A stretch of 64,000 nt of DNA from Liquorilactobacillus sicerae (GTDB taxonomy: Bacteria; Bacillota; Bacilli; Lactobacillales; Lactobacillaceae), in NCBI RefSeq assembly GCF_029916425.1, contig NZ_JAHAVQ010000004.1, positions 124,001 through 188,000 of the forward strand, given 5' to 3'. Below the pieces are notes generated by a model. It searched no databases and was not told where the DNA came from. It saw nothing but the letters and a program-made list of their open reading frames with translations. Below are positions 45,609 through 55,366 of the stretch, piece by piece (the stretch's first letter is position 1; each line of letters starts with the position of its first letter). Made by a program: the position numbers and the translations under genes.

Positions 45609-48404
45609 ATGAGAGTTAAAGATACTCTGAATTTAGGAAAAACTAAATTTCCAATGCGTGGCAATCTTCCGGTTCGTGAAGTTGAACGACAAAATGAATG
45701 GGAAGAAAATAAGGTTTATGAAAGGCGTCAAAAATTAAATGAAGGTAAACCAACCTTTGTCTTACATGACGGACCTCCATATGCTAATGGAAATATCCAT
45801 ATGGGTCATGCATTAAATAAAATTTCAAAAGATTTTATCGTACGTTCTAAATCAATGATGGGTTTTCGAGCACCATATGTTCCAGGTTGGGATACACATG
45901 GTTTGCCAATCGAACAGCAGCTAAAAAAGGCTGGTGTTGATCGCAAAGCTTTATCAATTGCTGATTTTCGGGAAAAGTGTCGTGAATATGCGCTTGAACA
46001 AGTTGCTAAACAACGTAAAGATTTTAAACGGTTAGGCGTTGCTGGTGAATGGGACAATCCTTATTTAACACTTGACCCCAAATTTGAAGCTCAAGAAATT
46101 CGAGTTTTTGGAAAAATGGCAGAACGTGGTTTAATTTATAAAGGCAAGAAACCAGTCTTTTGGTCATGGTCTTCAGAATCAGCTTTGGCTGAAGCAGAAG
46201 TTGAGTACCATGATGTAACTTCACCATCCGCTTTTTATGGCGAAAAAGTGGTTGATGGTAAAGGTGTTCTTGATGAAAATACTTATATGGTCGTTTGGAC
46301 TACCACTCCATGGACTATCCCTGCGTCAGAAGGAATTACTGTTGATAAAGATTTTGATTATTCAGTTGTACAACCAGCTGGTGATGAGCGAAAATTTGTT
46401 TTAGCATCAGAGTTAGTTGAAAAAAATGCGGAGTTATTTGGCTGGAAGGACTATCAAGTTGTTAAAACACTTAAAGGAAAAGATCTTGAATATATTTTGA
46501 CCCAGCATCCATTTTATCCAGATAAGACTTTATTGACGATGGTCGGCGATTTCGTAACCTTAGATGCTGGAACTGGTTTAGTCCATACCGCTCCTGGCTT
46601 TGGTGAAGATGACTTTAATGTTGGTAAGCAATACGGTTTGGATATTTACGTTCCTGTTGACGATAAAGGCTATCTGACTCAAGATACTGGCAAAGATTTT
46701 GCTGGTGTTTTCTACGATGATGCAAATGAAATTTCTTTAAACAAATTAAAGGAAGCTGGCTTGTTGCTTAAATATTTGCCGATTAAACATAGTTATCCGT
46801 TTGACTGGCGGACTAAGAAGCCAATTATTTTTCGGGCCACTCCACAATGGTTTGCTTCAGTTGACAAAATTCGTGATGAAATTTTGGCAGCTATTGATGA
46901 AGTTAAGTTTTTCCCGGACTGGGGTCAAAAACGGCTGCATAATATGATTGCTGATCGTGGTGACTGGGTAATTTCTCGTCAGCGTGTCTGGGGTGTTCCA
47001 TTGCCAATCTTTTACGGGGAAGATGGCGAAGCAATTATCTCAAAAGAAACAGTTTCTCATGTCGCTGATTTGATTGAGAAATATGGTTCAAACGTTTGGT
47101 TCCAGAAAGAAGCTAAAGAACTATTACCCGAAGGATTTACCAGCGAGCACTCACCACATGGGAAATTCACTAAAGAAAATGATATCATGGATGTTTGGTT
47201 TGACTCTGGTTCTTCGCATCAAGGCGTATTGGCTGCCCGTGATTATTTGACTTACCCATGTGATATGTATTTGGAAGGCTCTGACCAATATCGTGGCTGG
47301 TTCAACTCAAGCTTGATTACCAGTGTTGCTTTTTCAGGACATGCTCCGTATAAACAGGTGTTGTCACAAGGATTTACCTTGGACGGTCAAGGTCGTAAAA
47401 TGAGTAAATCACTTGGAAATGTAATTGCTCCAGGAAAAGTTATCAAGCAGTTTGGTGCAGAAATCATTCGTTTGTGGGTATTAAGTGTTGATTCTTCAGC
47501 TGATGTTCGCGTTTCAATGGATAGTTTCAGTCAGATCTCTGAAGCTTACCGGAAAATTAGAAACACTATTCGTTTTCTGCTGGCAAATACAACCGATTTT
47601 GATCCTAAACAAGAGGCGGTTGCTTTTGATCAACTAGAATCACTTGACCAATACATGGAAATCAAGGTTAATCAATTTACGAAAGAGGTCCTTGATTGCT
47701 ATGCTAAATATGATTTCATGGATATCTATAAGAAATTGCTTAATTTTGTAACTACTGATTTGTCGGCTTTTTATTTAGATATTGCTAAGGATGTGGTTTA
47801 CATTGAAAGCAAGGATAGTCATAAACGGCGTTCGATGCAGACGGTGTTGTATGATATTACCGTTCGGTTGGCTAAACTACTGACACCTGTTTTGCCACAT
47901 ACAACTGAAGAGATTTGGCAGTATCTCAAAGAGCCGGAAGATTATGCACAGCTTGCTGAAATGCCATCAGTCAAGCATTATAATGATGAAGCTAAGAAGT
48001 TGGCATTGTGGGATGTCTTTATGAAGGTTCGTAGTGATGTCTTTAAGTCATTAGAAAATGCTCGCAATCAAAAATTGATTGGAAAATCATTTGAAGCACA
48101 TGTTACCCTGTATTTAAATGATGAAGAGCTTCAGCAGCTTGAGCAATTAAAAACCGATCTGCGACAGAATTTAATTGTTTCAGCATTGACGGTTAAGCCA
48201 CTAGCTGATGCACCAGCTGACGCTGAAAAATATCGTGACCGTGCAGTAGTTGTCGAACATGCTGCTGGGGATGTTTGCCCACGTTGCCGGATGATTCGAA
48301 CTGATGTTGGCAACGATCCTAAATTGCCAACTTTATGTGGCCGTTGTGCAGCAATTGTTGAAAAAAACTTTTCAGCGGTTGTAGCTGAAGGTTTTGACGA
48401 TTGA
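45609..48404 (+). CDS. ileS: Isoleucyl-tRNA synthetase
   Basis: Charges isoleucine tRNA and edits valine. The 931-residue class I enzyme has the HIGH-type motif NGNIHMGHA, the editing domain (with [12 protein letters not shown]), the KMSKS loop [10 protein letters not shown], and a C-terminal zinc finger with CPRCR and CGRC. The length fits the eubacterial zinc-containing type, which is usually mupirocin-sensitive. It is regulated by the upstream T-box. Confidence 0.98.
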   Translation: MRVKDTLNLGKTKFPMRGNLPVREVERQNEWEENKVYERRQKLNEGKPTFVLHDGPPYANGNIHMGHALNKISKDFIVRSKSMMGFRAPYVPGWDTHGLPIEQQLKKAGVDRKALSIADFREKCREYALEQVAKQRKDFKRLGVAGEWDNPYLTLDPKFEAQEIRVFGKMAERGLIYKGKKPVFWSWSSESALAEAEVEYHDVTSPSAFYGEKVVDGKGVLDENTYMVVWTTTPWTIPASEGITVDKDFDYSVVQPAGDERKFVLASELVEKNAELFGWKDYQVVKTLKGKDLEYILTQHPFYPDKTLLTMVGDFVTLDAGTGLVHTAPGFGEDDFNVGKQYGLDIYVPVDDKGYLTQDTGKDFAGVFYDDANEISLNKLKEAGLLLKYLPIKHSYPFDWRTKKPIIFRATPQWFASVDKIRDEILAAIDEVKFFPDWGQKRLHNMIADRGDWVISRQRVWGVPLPIFYGEDGEAIISKETVSHVADLIEKYGSNVWFQKEAKELLPEGFTSEHSPHGKFTKENDIMDVWFDSGSSHQGVLAARDYLTYPCDMYLEGSDQYRGWFNSSLITSVAFSGHAPYKQVLSQGFTLDGQGRKMSKSLGNVIAPGKVIKQFGAEIIRLWVLSVDSSADVRVSMDSFSQISEAYRKIRNTIRFLLANTTDFDPKQEAVAFDQLESLDQYMEIKVNQFTKEVLDCYAKYDFMDIYKKLLNFVTTDLSAFYLDIAKDVVYIESKDSHKRRSMQTVLYDITVRLAKLLTPVLPHTTEEIWQYLKEPEDYAQLAEMPSVKHYNDEAKKLALWDVFMKVRSDVFKSLENARNQKLIGKSFEAHVTLYLNDEELQQLEQLKTDLRQNLIVSALTVKPLADAPADAEKYRDRAVVVEHAAGDVCPRCRMIRTDVGNDPKLPTLCGRCAAIVEKNFSAVVAEGFDD

Positions 48405-48457
48405 TTTTTTTAGAAAAAAATCAAGACAAAATTATTAATTTGTTAAGAACTTCAATT

Positions 48458-48492
48458 AAGGACTAGAAAGTTGATCTTTTTAGTCTTTTTTT
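48458..48492 (+). terminator. Terminator after ileS
   Basis: GACTAGAAAG (48461-48470) pairs with CTTTTTAGTC (48476-48485, one wobble) followed by seven T. It lies about 55 bases after the ileS stop. Confidence 0.75.
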
Positions 48493-48532
48493 GTCTGCTA
48501 AGCAAGTGATAGCTTAAATCAACTGGGTGAGT

Positions 48533-48538
48533 TATAAT
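48533..48538 (+). promoter_or_regulatory. Candidate -10 box for dapF
   Basis: A perfect TATAAT at 48533-48538 lies about 30 bases before the dapF ribosome site. The -35 region (near AGCTTA) is poor. Confidence 0.45.
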
Positions 48539-48579
48539 AGTAGGAAAAATGTTACTGATTTTTGAATGGAGGAACAATG

Positions 48580-49572
48580 ATGGAATTATTGAAGGTTCAT
48601 GGTTCCGGAAATGATTTTTTTATTTTAGATGAGAAAAATCTGGAATCTCCGTTAAACGATCAACAACTGAGCAGCTTGGCTCAAAAAATTTGTGACCGAA
48701 AAAATGGTCTCCACGGTGGTGCCGATGGAATCTTGTTCGTCACTAAAAGTGATCTTGCTTCTCAAGCTGTTGAAAAGATGCGGGTGATCAATGCTGATGG
48801 TAGTGAAGCCAGTATGTGCGGTAATGGCATTCGAACAGTGGCAAGATATTTAAGCTCAAAAAATCAGCAGACAGATTTTAAGATTCAAACGATGTATGCT
48901 GATTTGGAAGTAAAAAAGGAAAATGAATTTGCGCCGGGAGTTAAAGTTTTCTCAGCTGAAATTTCGCCGGTTAGTTTTGCTGCTAAGGATTTAAAGATGC
49001 ATTTTCCTGAAAAGGACCAACTGCTTGATCAACCATTACCGGAATTAGCAACAGGATTTAAATTCTCAGCAGTGGCGGTGCCTAATCCGCATTTAATTGC
49101 TTTTGTTGATCATCAACAATTGATTGGTCCTAAGTTAGGAGAAATTGCTAGTTATTTGAATGATGGCAAAAACTCGTATTTTCCTGATGGTGTTAATGTC
49201 AGCTTTGTGGAGATTTTGGCCAAGAATAAGATTTTTGTGCGTACTTATGAACGGGGAGTTGGTTTTACCAATGCTTGTGGAACAGCTATGTCCGCTGCTA
49301 GTTTGATTTATGTGATACTGCATCTGCATGATATCAACTTTGAACAACAACTGACAGTTATTAATCCCGGCGGCATGGTTAAAACCATTGTTCATCAACG
49401 GGAAGATGGTTCTTATTGGATTTCATTAATTGGCAATGCGACCTTTGTTGCGAGAGTAACGGTTGCACAACCAGCAGCTTTTGCAGGTGATTTTTCACAA
49501 GCAACTTGGCAAGCAACCGGAGAGCAGTCGGCATACGAAGAATTTGTTAGGAGGTTGAATTGTGGATTTTGA
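48580..49572 (+). CDS. dapF: Diaminopimelate epimerase
   Basis: Converts LL- to meso-diaminopimelate without cofactor, using two cysteines. The 330-residue protein has KVHGSGNDFF at the N-terminus, the first catalytic Cys in NADGSEASMCGNGIRT and the second in ERGVGFTNACGTAMSA. GGAGG at 48568-48572 is best spaced for ATG 48580 (48577 is adjacent). Its presence, apart from other dap genes, supports mDAP peptidoglycan in agreement with MurE. Its end overlaps the Nudix gene by 11 bases. Confidence 0.95.
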   Translation: MELLKVHGSGNDFFILDEKNLESPLNDQQLSSLAQKICDRKNGLHGGADGILFVTKSDLASQAVEKMRVINADGSEASMCGNGIRTVARYLSSKNQQTDFKIQTMYADLEVKKENEFAPGVKVFSAEISPVSFAAKDLKMHFPEKDQLLDQPLPELATGFKFSAVAVPNPHLIAFVDHQQLIGPKLGEIASYLNDGKNSYFPDGVNVSFVEILAKNKIFVRTYERGVGFTNACGTAMSAASLIYVILHLHDINFEQQLTVINPGGMVKTIVHQREDGSYWISLIGNATFVARVTVAQPAAFAGDFSQATWQATGEQSAYEEFVRRLNCGF

Positions 49573-50113
49573 TGAGAAATTATTAGCTACGAGATCAATT
49601 TATCAGGGACGGATCATCAATGTGGCTGAAGAAACTGTCAAGTTACCAGATGGTCAACAGGCCAAACGTGAAATCGTTCATCATCAAGGAGCAGTGGCTT
49701 TACTTTGCATCAGCGATGAAGATCCACAACGGATAATTCTAGTTAATCAATGGCGTCAGCCAATGCGCCAGGCTTCTTTGGAAATTCCAGCTGGCAAAAT
49801 TGAAGCTGGTGAGCAGCCGGAATATACGGCTAGCAGAGAATTAAATGAAGAAGTTCGTTTACAAGCAACTAACTTGAAAAAGATTGCTTTCTTCTACACT
49901 TCTCCAGGTTTTGCTGATGAGCAGATGACACTTTACTTAGCTCAAGGATTACAGCCAGTTGAAAAAAAGTTACCGCAAGATGCTGATGAATTTTTACATG
50001 TGGAAAAATTATCAATGGAACAAGCCGATCAGGCAGTAGCTAGCGGAAGAATTTGCGATGGCAAAACTCTAATGGGTTTGTGGTATTGGAAGATTTTACA
50101 AGCGAAAGGGTGA
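49562..50113 (+). CDS. Nudix hydrolase, probable ADP-ribose pyrophosphatase
   Basis: A 183-residue Nudix protein of the ADP-ribose pyrophosphatase type (cleaving ADP-ribose to AMP and ribose 5-phosphate). The Nudix box runs from Gly78 through Glu84 to RELNEEVR (92-99), keeping the metal-binding glutamates but with Arg99 where Gly is usual. LEIPAGKIE before it and the TSPGFADE loop after it are typical of ADPRases. The start is GTG at 49562 after TTAGGAGG. Confidence 0.9.
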   Translation: MDFDEKLLATRSIYQGRIINVAEETVKLPDGQQAKREIVHHQGAVALLCISDEDPQRIILVNQWRQPMRQASLEIPAGKIEAGEQPEYTASRELNEEVRLQATNLKKIAFFYTSPGFADEQMTLYLAQGLQPVEKKLPQDADEFLHVEKLSMEQADQAVASGRICDGKTLMGLWYWKILQAKG

Positions 50114-50117
50114 TCCT

Positions 50118-50378
50118 TTGAACTTGAAGCATTTCTTTAAAAGGCAAGCAGGCAAACATATGGAAAGAGATATTCCAGAATCTGCTGAACCGGCAAACAA
50201 TGAAGAAACTCAACAATCGGAAACCGAGTTCAGTCGGACAGCTTATCAAAAAAGCCAACAAGTACAAAGTCAACAAACCAAAAGAGATAAGTTGGCACAC
50301 AAATTGAACTGGGTTATTTTTTATTTAGTTTTGGCGATCATATTAGTCTATGGTTTTATGTTTTTTATTAACTTTTAA
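50118..50378 (+). CDS. Hypothetical single-pass membrane protein
   Basis: An 86-residue protein I cannot assign to a characterised family. It has a basic N-terminus, a polar middle rich in Glu, Gln and Ser (about 20-55), and one C-terminal membrane helix (LNWVIFYLVLAIILVYGFMFFINF), so the bulk should face the cytosol like a tail-anchored protein. The start is TTG at 50118 after AAAGGGTGA. It lies tightly between the Nudix gene and mtnN, so it is co-transcribed with them. Confidence 0.75.
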   Translation: MNLKHFFKRQAGKHMERDIPESAEPANNEETQQSETEFSRTAYQKSQQVQSQQTKRDKLAHKLNWVIFYLVLAIILVYGFMFFINF

Positions 50379-50388
50379 GGAGCAACTA

Positions 50389-51075
50389 ATGAAATACGGA
50401 GTTTTATGTGCGATGGAAGAAGAAATTAAAGATTTGCGAGCAAATTTACATGATCTTCAAGAGACGGTAATTGGCGGTGTCAGTTTTTATCAAGGAACTT
50501 ACGCTCACAAACAAGTTGTTTTGACACGCTCAGGAATTGGTAAAGTTCAAGCAGGAATGACTACAGCTTTATTGATTACTGAGTTTAAAGTTGATGCAGT
50601 GATTAATTCTGGCTCGGCTGGCGGGATTGGAGCAGGCTTGCAAGTTGGTGAGATTGTTATTTCATCGCAAGCAGCTTATCATGATGTTGATACCACTGCT
50701 TTTGGTTATCAAATTGGACAATTACCACAGCAACCAGCTAGATTCGTTGCCGATCCAGCACTGCAAAAAGGTTTACAGCAAGCAGCTGAGCAAGCAGGTT
50801 TACAGGTTAAAATTGGTTTGATCGTTTCTGGCGATCAGTTTGTGGCTGACAAGGACCAGACAGCTGTAATTAAACGGAATTTTCCAGATGCTTTGAGCTG
50901 TGAAATGGAGGGGGCGGCGGTTGCGCAAGCTGCTTATCAATTTAAAAAACCATTTGTAATTGTTCGGGCAATGTCAGATACAGCTGACGATCAAGCCAGT
51001 CAATCTTTTGATGAATTTATTATTGATGCCGGTCATCGCTCAGCTAAAATGATCATGAATTTTTTAGCAAATTAA
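50389..51075 (+). CDS. mtnN: 5'-methylthioadenosine / S-adenosylhomocysteine nucleosidase
   Basis: Cleaves methylthioadenosine and S-adenosylhomocysteine, the first step of methyl-donor recycling and of AI-2 formation when LuxS is present. The 228-residue protein has CAMEEEI at the N-terminus, GSAGGIGAGLQVGEIV, EMEGAAVAQ and the catalytic Asp in VRAMSDTAD. ATG 50389 follows AAGGAG; longer open frame upstream overlaps the preceding membrane protein and is rejected. Confidence 0.96.
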   Translation: MKYGVLCAMEEEIKDLRANLHDLQETVIGGVSFYQGTYAHKQVVLTRSGIGKVQAGMTTALLITEFKVDAVINSGSAGGIGAGLQVGEIVISSQAAYHDVDTTAFGYQIGQLPQQPARFVADPALQKGLQQAAEQAGLQVKIGLIVSGDQFVADKDQTAVIKRNFPDALSCEMEGAAVAQAAYQFKKPFVIVRAMSDTADDQASQSFDEFIIDAGHRSAKMIMNFLAN

Positions 51076-51088
51076 GAAGGGATTTAAA

Positions 51089-52243
51089 GTGAAACATATT
51101 TATTTAGACAATGCGGGTACGACTCCAATGGCTTCTGAAGTTATTAAAACGATGACAACGGCGATGGAGCAAACGTTTGGTAATGCATCAAGTACACATT
51201 ATTTTGGTCGGCAAGCACGCAAAGTTTTAGATGAGAGTCGACAGATCATTGCAAGCTCGATCAATGCTAAACGCGATGATCAGATCGTATTCACCAGCGG
51301 CGGAACAGAAAGTGATAATACTGCGGTAGTTCAGACTGCTTTGGCACGTCAACATGAAGGGAAACATCTGATTACAACGGCAATCGAACATGAAGCAATT
51401 TTGAAGCCAATGAGATATTTAGAAAGCCTTGGTTTTGAAGTAACCTATTTACCAGTCGATCAAGATGGCTTGATCTCATTGGATGATTTACGGCAAGCAA
51501 TACGACCAGATACGATTTTAGTATCAATTATGACAGGAAACAATGAAGTTGGCAGTCACTTTCCAATTCATGAAATTGGGCAAATTGTCGCTGAATCGAA
51601 TGCCTGGTTTCATACAGATGCTGTTCAAGCATATGGTTTGCTTGACTTTGATGTTCAAGCTGATCAGATCGATTTGTTATCAACCTCAGCCCATAAATTA
51701 AACGGGCCTAAATTTCTCGGTTTTTTATATCGTTCAGACCGAGTTAAATTTCCTTCACTGATTAAGGGTGGGGATCAAGAACTTAAACGGCGTGCAGGAA
51801 CTGAAAATGTCCCGGCAATTGCTGGTTTTGCTAAAGCCGTTTCGTTGCTTGACTCGGCTGCTAAACAGGCTAAACGACAAAAGTTTATTAAGCTTCAACA
51901 AAGATTGTTGGATGACTTGCGGAAAAAAGGAGTGGAGTTTGCGGTTAACGGCGGTCAACGATCGGACAAATTACCACATGTTTTAAATCTTTGGTTTAAG
52001 GGTTGTCCAGCATTACCGCTCCTGACTAATCTTGATTTGAATGGGATTGCTGTTTCAGCCGGGTCGGCTTGCACAGCTGGCAGTGTTGATCCTTCACACG
52101 TTTTATTGGCAATTTATGGTAAAGACAGTCCACGCTTGAATGAGTCACTGCGTTTTAGTTTTGGCTTTGAAAATACGGTTGCTGAAATCGATTATACGGT
52201 TCAAATTTTAGCTAAGACAATTAAAAAGTTAAAGCGAGGTTAG
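51089..52243 (+). CDS. Cysteine desulfurase (NifS/IscS family)
   Basis: PLP enzyme that releases persulfide sulfur from cysteine. The 384-residue protein has the PLP lysine in STSAHKLNGPKFLG, the HTDAVQ segment and the active-site Cys loop GSACTAGS. Lying two genes before mnmA, it most likely corresponds to the dedicated YrvO-type enzyme that supplies sulfur for tRNA 2-thiouridine. The start is GTG at 51089 after GAAGGGA. The next gene encodes its DUF1831 companion. Confidence 0.93.
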   Translation: MKHIYLDNAGTTPMASEVIKTMTTAMEQTFGNASSTHYFGRQARKVLDESRQIIASSINAKRDDQIVFTSGGTESDNTAVVQTALARQHEGKHLITTAIEHEAILKPMRYLESLGFEVTYLPVDQDGLISLDDLRQAIRPDTILVSIMTGNNEVGSHFPIHEIGQIVAESNAWFHTDAVQAYGLLDFDVQADQIDLLSTSAHKLNGPKFLGFLYRSDRVKFPSLIKGGDQELKRRAGTENVPAIAGFAKAVSLLDSAAKQAKRQKFIKLQQRLLDDLRKKGVEFAVNGGQRSDKLPHVLNLWFKGCPALPLLTNLDLNGIAVSAGSACTAGSVDPSHVLLAIYGKDSPRLNESLRFSFGFENTVAEIDYTVQILAKTIKKLKRG

Positions 52244-52247
52244 CAAA

Positions 52248-52586
52248 ATGGGGTACACTAAACAAGCAAAACTTTTGGGTGATCAACGGGTTTTTAGTTT
52301 GACACCAGAAGTTAAGAAGTATACTTTGCGTGATGTTGGTTTTGTTGAATCTAAAGGCGGAAAATTTGTTTTAGAACGACCGCTTGATCCACAGGTCGAT
52401 TTTGCTGTTAGTTTAAAATTGAAAGTGACCATCAGTGCGGATCTGAAAACTTTTAAAATGGTGACAACTAATGGCAATGGTTTACGCGAAATTAATCTTT
52501 TTAAGAAAAATGATCCGCAAATTCTTGAGCAGCTGAAATTTTCTTTGCAAGAATTACAAGATCGTCAGATTATCAGATTGAATTAA
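52248..52586 (+). CDS. DUF1831 family protein
   Basis: A 112-residue cytosolic protein without signal or membrane segments. Size, sequence (YTLRDVGFVESKGGKFVLERPLD) and position directly after a cysteine desulfurase match the DUF1831 family of lactobacilli. Its function is unknown. The tight linkage suggests a role in sulfur transfer or desulfurase control. It starts four bases after the desulfurase stop and is followed by a terminator. Confidence 0.85.
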   Translation: MGYTKQAKLLGDQRVFSLTPEVKKYTLRDVGFVESKGGKFVLERPLDPQVDFAVSLKLKVTISADLKTFKMVTTNGNGLREINLFKKNDPQILEQLKFSLQELQDRQIIRLN

Positions 52587-52592
52587 TTTAAT

Positions 52593-52631
52593 AAGCCAAG
52601 ACAACATGCAATATTTGTCTTAGCTTTTTTT
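52593..52631 (+). terminator. Terminator after the DUF1831 gene
   Basis: AAGCCAAGACAA pairs with TTGTCTTAGCTT (one mismatch) and is followed by T. It separates the desulfurase unit from mnmA. Confidence 0.8.
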
Positions 52632-52643
52632 GCATGCTTATGC

Positions 52644-52672
52644 TTGTCAAAAGCTTGACTGCTCGGTATAAT
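52644..52672 (+). promoter_or_regulatory. Promoter of mnmA
   Basis: TTGTCA at 52644-52649, a 17-base spacer and a consensus TATAAT at 52667-52672. About 65 bases of leader precede mnmA. It is the best consensus promoter in the window. Confidence 0.8.
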
Positions 52673-52725
52673 TGAACATACTGAAATAACGCGACCTTCA
52701 AATCGTGGATTCAGAATCTAAATGA

Positions 52726-53871
<1,146 letters not shown>

Positions 53872-53877
53872 GAGTTT

Positions 53878-53909
53878 AAACCAGTTTTTTTTATAAAACT
53901 GGTTTTTTT
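53878..53909 (+). terminator. Terminator after mnmA
   Basis: AAACCAGTTTT pairs with AAAACTGGTTT around a short T-rich loop, followed by T. Six bases after the mnmA stop. Confidence 0.88.
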
Positions 53910-53984
53910 GCTGATCAGGTCTTTTAAAGTCAACGTAGTTTGGGCATAATAGAGTTAATGGTGTTTGAGAAAAGAGGGAGCATT

Positions 53985-54644
53985 GTGACTAAACTATTTT
54001 TTGTAAGACATGGAAAGACACAGTGGAATCTGGAGGGACGCTATCAAGGAGCACATGGAGATTCGCCATTGCTACCAGCAAGCCATCAGGAAATATCACA
54101 ACTGGTCAGTTATTTAAGTCAATTTAATTTTGCTGCTATTTATACAAGTCCTATCAAACGGGCCCAAACAACCGCTGAAGAAATTGCCCGTCAGTTACCG
54201 CAATCTTTGCCAGTTCAGCCGCTTGCTGGTCTACGTGAGTTTGATCTGGGGAAAATGGAAGGAATGAAATTTTCTGATGTTGCTAAACTTTATCCAACTG
54301 AGCTGGCAGCTTTTCGGCATCATGCTGATCAATATCAAGCACAAAATGTCCAAGGAGAAAGTTTTCCTGAATTGTTTCAACGGATGACGCCAACCATCAA
54401 ACAAATTGTAGCGACTCATCCTAAGATGGCGGACAATGTGGTCGTTGTCAGTCACGGAGCGGCATTATGTGCGGAAATTAGGCATTTGCTTGGTTATTCG
54501 TTGGATCAGATTCGTGCACAGGGAGGTTTGGCAAATACCAGCACAACAATTCTTGAAACAAAGGATGGTCAAGACTATCGTTGTGTAGCTTGGAATAAGA
54601 CGGATTATTTGAAACGTAAATTAACTGAATCAGATATTGTTTAG
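53985..54644 (+). CDS. Histidine phosphatase (phosphoglycerate mutase-like) family protein
   Basis: A 219-residue member of the histidine phosphatase superfamily with the phosphohistidine motif FFVRHGKTQWN at the N-terminus and the second catalytic His in VVVSHGAAL. The acid residue lies in LREFDLGKMEGM. The substrate is not clear; family members in lactobacilli are often labelled phosphoglycerate mutase, but this size and context fit a broad-specificity phosphatase. GTG 53985 after AGAGGGA is chosen over upstream in-frame codons. Confidence 0.88.
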   Translation: MTKLFFVRHGKTQWNLEGRYQGAHGDSPLLPASHQEISQLVSYLSQFNFAAIYTSPIKRAQTTAEEIARQLPQSLPVQPLAGLREFDLGKMEGMKFSDVAKLYPTELAAFRHHADQYQAQNVQGESFPELFQRMTPTIKQIVATHPKMADNVVVVSHGAALCAEIRHLLGYSLDQIRAQGGLANTSTTILETKDGQDYRCVAWNKTDYLKRKLTESDIV

Positions 54645-54658
54645 AGGAGATGTTTTTT

Positions 54659-55366
54659 TTGGCTGAGAAGATCGATCGAAAGCAGCAGCAAGCAAAACTC
54701 GCTGCCAAAATAAAAAAGTTGATCAAAGCAATTGATTTAAAGCCCAAAGATCCACAGCAATATTATGCTTTAGGAATGTTATTGACTAAGGCTCAACAAT
54801 ATACGCAAGCTGAAGAGCTGTTTAAGCGGGCAATCAATTTTTTTAAACATCAGCACTTAGCAACCGATTTGCTTGAATATGGTTTGGGAAATGTTCTTTA
54901 TTCAGCAGGTTTATACCAGAAATCCTTAACTGTTTTTCAGCAGGTTAAGTCTGCAGATTTAAAAAATGATGCGTACTTAATGATTGCTCAAAATTATTAT
55001 GCCCAAGAAAATTATCAACAGGCACTGGTCTTTGCTTTGACTGTCAGTGAACAAGCTAAAACTCAACAAGCTGATGGTTGGCTTTTGGCGGGAGAATCGC
55101 TTTTAGCCTTAGGAAATTTAAAATTAGCAGCTAAATATTTTGATCAAGTTTTAGTTAATCGACCAACAAATTTTCAAGCAAATTTTGAACGTGGAGTCAT
55201 TGAAATGGTTTGGCAGCAAGAGAGTGAACGTTTTTTCAAGCAAGCTAAAAAATCTGATCCAGTAAAATTTGCTCATCAGCAAGAACGATTAGCTGATATT
55301 GAAAGAGTCTTGATTGCAAAACAACAAGGAGAAACAAAAGGTGGTAAACAGTCAGATTCAAACTGA
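54659..55366 (+). CDS. Tetratricopeptide repeat protein (YrrB-like)
   Basis: A 235-residue protein built of about five TPR helix pairs, for example DPQQYYALGMLLTKAQQYTQAEELF and ADGWLLAGESLLALGNLKLAAKYF. TPR proteins act as protein-binding scaffolds. Position between mnmA and recD2 matches Bacillus yrrB. The best start is TTG 54659, eight bases after AGAGGAGA; the ATG at 54650 is inside the ribosome site. Its 3' end overlaps recD2 by 26 bases. Confidence 0.88.
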   Translation: MAEKIDRKQQQAKLAAKIKKLIKAIDLKPKDPQQYYALGMLLTKAQQYTQAEELFKRAINFFKHQHLATDLLEYGLGNVLYSAGLYQKSLTVFQQVKSADLKNDAYLMIAQNYYAQENYQQALVFALTVSEQAKTQQADGWLLAGESLLALGNLKLAAKYFDQVLVNRPTNFQANFERGVIEMVWQQESERFFKQAKKSDPVKFAHQQERLADIERVLIAKQQGETKGGKQSDSN

